From the NCBI GenBank assembly GCA_025465385.1, contig JAODNG010000237.1, positions 1-7,684 of the forward strand: a stretch of DNA of 7,684 nt, read 5' to 3'. Every line of letters starts with the position of its first letter. Positions within the stretch are counted from its first letter, which is position 1. The position numbers and the translations under genes are program-made. Below the pieces are notes generated by a model, which was not told where the DNA came from, ran no database searches, and saw only the letters and a list, made by a program, of their open reading frames with translations. Positions 6,029 through 7,684 of this stretch are shown in pieces. The DNA is from Pseudonocardiales bacterium. Lineage in GTDB: Bacteria; Actinomycetota; Actinomycetes; Mycobacteriales; Pseudonocardiaceae.

Positions 6029-6567
6029 GTGGGTGGAGGCGGCTGTTGCGACGCTTTGCCGCGGTCCCTGAGGTGCCCGCCGGATTCACCGGCACCCTCG
6101 AGGCCGACGAACCGATCGTGACGACGGGGGAGTTGGCGGGTGGCGGACACCTGGTGTTGACCCGGCTGGGACTGTGGGTGCCCGAGGGTACCGAGTCCCG
6201 TCGGGTCGGCTGGCACCTGGTGAGCAAGGCAGTGTGGGACCGCAGCGCGCTGGTGGTTACCGAAGCCGTCGCCACGGGCACCGTGGGTGCGGCCGTGCTG
6301 CTGGCCGACCTGCCACCGCGCCGGTTCGCGCTCGCGCAGCCCGGCACGGTCCCCGAAGTGGTGCGCGAACGCGTCACCAGCTCGATCCGGTCGAGCCATC
6401 GTTGCGAGTTGCCCGGTGGTGGCGCCTGGTTCGTGCAGCGCCGGGTTCCCGGTCTGGACGGTGTGGTGCTGCAGGTGCGGGCCGATCCGGGTACCGCGCC
6501 CGGTGTGGTAGAGGCGATGGTCAGCGAAGTGGTGCAGCGACTGTCACCACCGGCGCCACCGGGTTAG
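6025..6567 (+). CDS. Conserved-looking protein of unknown function, coupled to dnaG
   Basis: I do not recognise a named family. The protein has 180 residues, no signal peptide and no clear membrane span. An Arg-rich start (WRRLLRRF, 4-11) leads to a probable beta-rich region (about 20-100) with GELAGGGHLVLTRLGLWVP, then W63 and W71, an Ala/Val-rich strand and PPRRFAL. A second part contains a helix (PEVVRERVTSSIRSSH, 110-125), a strand-rich piece (GGGAWFVQRRVPG) and a C-terminal amphipathic helix (GVVEAMVSEVVQRL). The strand/turn rhythm resembles a small PH-like or barrel fold, which is only a guess. The GTG start overlaps the dnaG stop (GTGA), so it is co-translated with the primase. Strong G/C third-position bias shows it is a real gene. 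A 47-base gap separates it from tam. Confidence 0.82.
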   Translation: MSGWRRLLRRFAAVPEVPAGFTGTLEADEPIVTTGELAGGGHLVLTRLGLWVPEGTESRRVGWHLVSKAVWDRSALVVTEAVATGTVGAAVLLADLPPRRFALAQPGTVPEVVRERVTSSIRSSHRCELPGGGAWFVQRRVPGLDGVVLQVRADPGTAPGVVEAMVSEVVQRLSPPAPPG

Positions 6568-6596
6568 TTTCGTAGCTGTAGTTTCGGTTACACAGC

Positions 6597-6603
6597 GAGG
6601 AGG
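6597..6603 (+). promoter_or_regulatory. Ribosome binding site of tam
   Basis: GAGGAGG lies 11 bases before the GTG at 6615. It is an unusually complete site, somewhat far from the start, and it supports the GTG over any later start. Confidence 0.65.
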
Positions 6604-6614
6604 TCGCGGCGGCG

Positions 6615-7370
6615 GTGTGGGACCCGGAGACCTACCTCGCGTTCGGTGACCACCGTGACCGGCCGTTTCACGACCTGCTAGCCCGGGTGGACGTGCGGGA
6701 CCCGGCGCTGGTGGTGGATCTGGGTTGCGGGCCCGGCAACCTCACCCGATTGCTGGCCAAGCGGTGGCCGATGGCCAGCGTGATAGCGCTGGATAGCTCG
6801 CCGGAGATGGTGCAGGCCGCGCGGGAACGGGGTATCCACGCGGAGCTGTGCGACGTTCGTCGCTGGTCACCCGTTCCCGGCACCGGTCTGGTCGTGTGCA
6901 ACGCCGTCTTGCAGTGGGTTCCCGAGCACGCCGAGTTGTTGCGCCAATGGATGCGGGACCTACCGGCCGGTGGATGGTTGGCCCTGCAGGTTCCGGGCAA
7001 CTTCAGCGCACCCTCACACGCCGAGACAGCACGGCTTGCCGCAGAACCTCGCTGGCGCGACCTGTTCGAGCTCAGGACGACGTACCCGGTGCTCGAACCC
7101 CCCGGGTACGCTGCGGTGCTGGCGCCCCGCGCCACGGAGCTGGACGTCTGGGAGACCACCTACCTGCACCGGCTCACCGGCCCCGACCCGGTGCTCGAAT
7201 GGATCACTGGGACCGCCCTGCGGCCAGTCCGGGCGGCGCTGTCGGCGGGGGAGTGGGCGGCGTTCCGGCAGGAACTCGCGCCCCGCTTGAGGGCCGCCTA
7301 CCCGGCCGGAGCGGACGGGGTGACCTGGTTTCCGTTCCGCCGGATCTTCGCCGTCGCGCAGGCCGGGTAG
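6615..7370 (+). CDS. tam: Trans-aconitate 2-methyltransferase
   Basis: The enzyme transfers a methyl group from S-adenosylmethionine to trans-aconitate, a by-product of cis-aconitate that inhibits aconitase, and so removes it from the citric acid cycle in the cytoplasm. The 251 residues match the known family length. Visible marks are the N-terminal WDPETYLAFGDHRDRPFHDL, the AdoMet motif VVDLGCGPGN (33-42), the acidic post-motif ALDSSPEM (58-65), NAVLQWVPEH (96-105), LQVPGNF (124-130), VWETTYLHRL (178-187) and FPFRRIFAVA (239-248). These align closely with E. coli Tam as I remember it. The GTG start follows GAGGAGG and gives the family N-terminus. It stands 47 bases after the unknown gene and may be read from the dnaG transcript. 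The name rests on overall resemblance; a related small-molecule methyltransferase is possible. Confidence 0.9.
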   Translation: MWDPETYLAFGDHRDRPFHDLLARVDVRDPALVVDLGCGPGNLTRLLAKRWPMASVIALDSSPEMVQAARERGIHAELCDVRRWSPVPGTGLVVCNAVLQWVPEHAELLRQWMRDLPAGGWLALQVPGNFSAPSHAETARLAAEPRWRDLFELRTTYPVLEPPGYAAVLAPRATELDVWETTYLHRLTGPDPVLEWITGTALRPVRAALSAGEWAAFRQELAPRLRAAYPAGADGVTWFPFRRIFAVAQAG

Positions 7371-7441
7371 CCGGGTGCTGAGCGCGGTACGCTACGCTGA
7401 CGCACGGCAGATCCGCTAGCGGTATCGAGCCCCCAGTACCT

Positions 7442-7514
7442 TCCCCGATAGCTCAATTGGCAGAGCATGCGACTGTTAATCGCAGGGTTGTTGGTTCAAG
7501 TCCAACTCGGGGAG
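7442..7514 (+). tRNA. tRNA-Asn, anticodon GTT
   Basis: The 73-base cloverleaf folds completely: acceptor TCCCCGA (7442-7448) with TCGGGGA (7507-7513), D stem GCTC/GAGC (7451-7454, 7463-7466), anticodon stem TGCGA/TCGCA (7468-7472, 7480-7484) with loop CTGTTAA and anticodon GTT at 7475-7477, and T stem GTTGG/CCAAC with loop TTCAAGT. The discriminator is G7514. The 3' CCA is not encoded. Upstream, two overlapping TACGCT hexamers (7388-7398) could serve as -10 box, though no -35 box is clear. A perfect 10-base palindrome (ccgctagcgg, 7413-7422) lies 19 bases before the gene. Confidence 0.97.
7490..7514 (+). other. Putative attachment site: T arm and 3' end of tRNA-Asn
   Basis: Tyrosine integrases of actinobacterial elements commonly recombine within the 3' half of a tRNA gene, and the element restores that half. 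A likely integrase gene ends 68 bases away and faces the tRNA. The exact core cannot be set because the second copy lies outside the window. The span given is only the part most often shared. Confidence 0.4.
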
Positions 7515-7582
7515 CAGCCACAACGCAAGGATCAGTCCCCGTAGGAACCGGCCCTGAACGCAGTTCTGACAGCACTTGGTGG

Positions 7583-7684
7583 TCATGTGTCGGACTCGTC
7601 GTCCGGTCCGAACAGGTGGCCGAGACGGTCGACCGCATCGCGCTGCACCTCTCTGAGCACGTCGACGTAGATCGCGCTCGTCAC
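7583..7684 (-). CDS. C-terminal end of a probable tyrosine recombinase (integrase), cut by the window edge
   Basis: On the minus strand the last 102 bases are open in frame and end with TGA at 7585-7583, encoding 33 residues. They begin VTSAIYVDVLREVQ, continue with RDAVDRLGHLFG and end with an acidic tail, PDDESDT. In phage-type integrases the catalytic Tyr stands in a segment like T-x-x-x-Y-x-x-V shortly after the LGH motif, followed by an amphipathic helix and a short tail. The Tyr of TSAIYVDV fits that nucleophile. The start, the other catalytic residues (R, H, R) and the true length are outside the window. The gene points at the tRNA-Asn 3' end, the usual place for the int gene of an integrated element. 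The call rests on a short stretch plus position. Confidence 0.62.
   Translation of the reverse strand: MTSAIYVDVLREVQRDAVDRLGHLFGPDDESDT

Noticed and set aside
7453..7638. Minus-strand frame with RVGLEPTTLRLTVACSAN
   Set aside because: The segment is the antisense of tRNA-Asn. VGLEPTTLRLT-type peptides are a well-known artefact of annotating the strand opposite tRNA genes.

Overview
The window is high-GC DNA with strongly G/C-biased third codon positions, GTG starts and many 4-base stop/start overlaps. Together with the order dnaG - unknown gene - trans-aconitate methyltransferase - tRNA-Asn, this points to an actinomycete, probably of the Pseudonocardiaceae type. The genus cannot be fixed from the sequence alone.

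The left half (1 to about 3627) is insertion-sequence debris. An IS256-family transposase gene (88-680) has lost its frame through an 8-base near-duplication and has lost its C-terminal half at the edge of an IS21-family element (about 662-3625). The IS21 element looks intact. It has long inverted ends with extra internal copies of the end motif, istA (DDE transposase) and istB (AAA+ helper) on the minus strand joined by an ATGA overlap, and a third small Cys-rich reading frame joined to istB by another ATGA overlap. The missing half of the IS256 gene does not reappear on the far side, and no target duplication is visible. The locus has therefore been rearranged as well as inserted into.

A stretch of about 440 bases without a convincing gene (3628-4066) leads to the chromosomal core. 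dnaG (primase, 4067-6028) probably starts at or next to its transcription start. A 180-residue protein of unknown function overlaps the dnaG stop codon. Then come a trans-aconitate 2-methyltransferase (tam, 6615-7370) and tRNA-Asn(GTT) (7442-7514). All four genes read to the right.

At the right edge the minus strand carries the last 33 codons of what looks like a tyrosine recombinase, with its probable catalytic Tyr. It ends 68 bases from the 3' end of the tRNA. This is the layout of an integrated element (AICE/ICE or prophage) that uses the tRNA-Asn gene as attachment site, so the window probably ends just inside such an element. I found no wholly new system. The most worthwhile leads are the integrase/tRNA junction, the Cys-rich passenger frame of the IS21 element, and a three-copy 27-base repeat inside the linker of DnaG.
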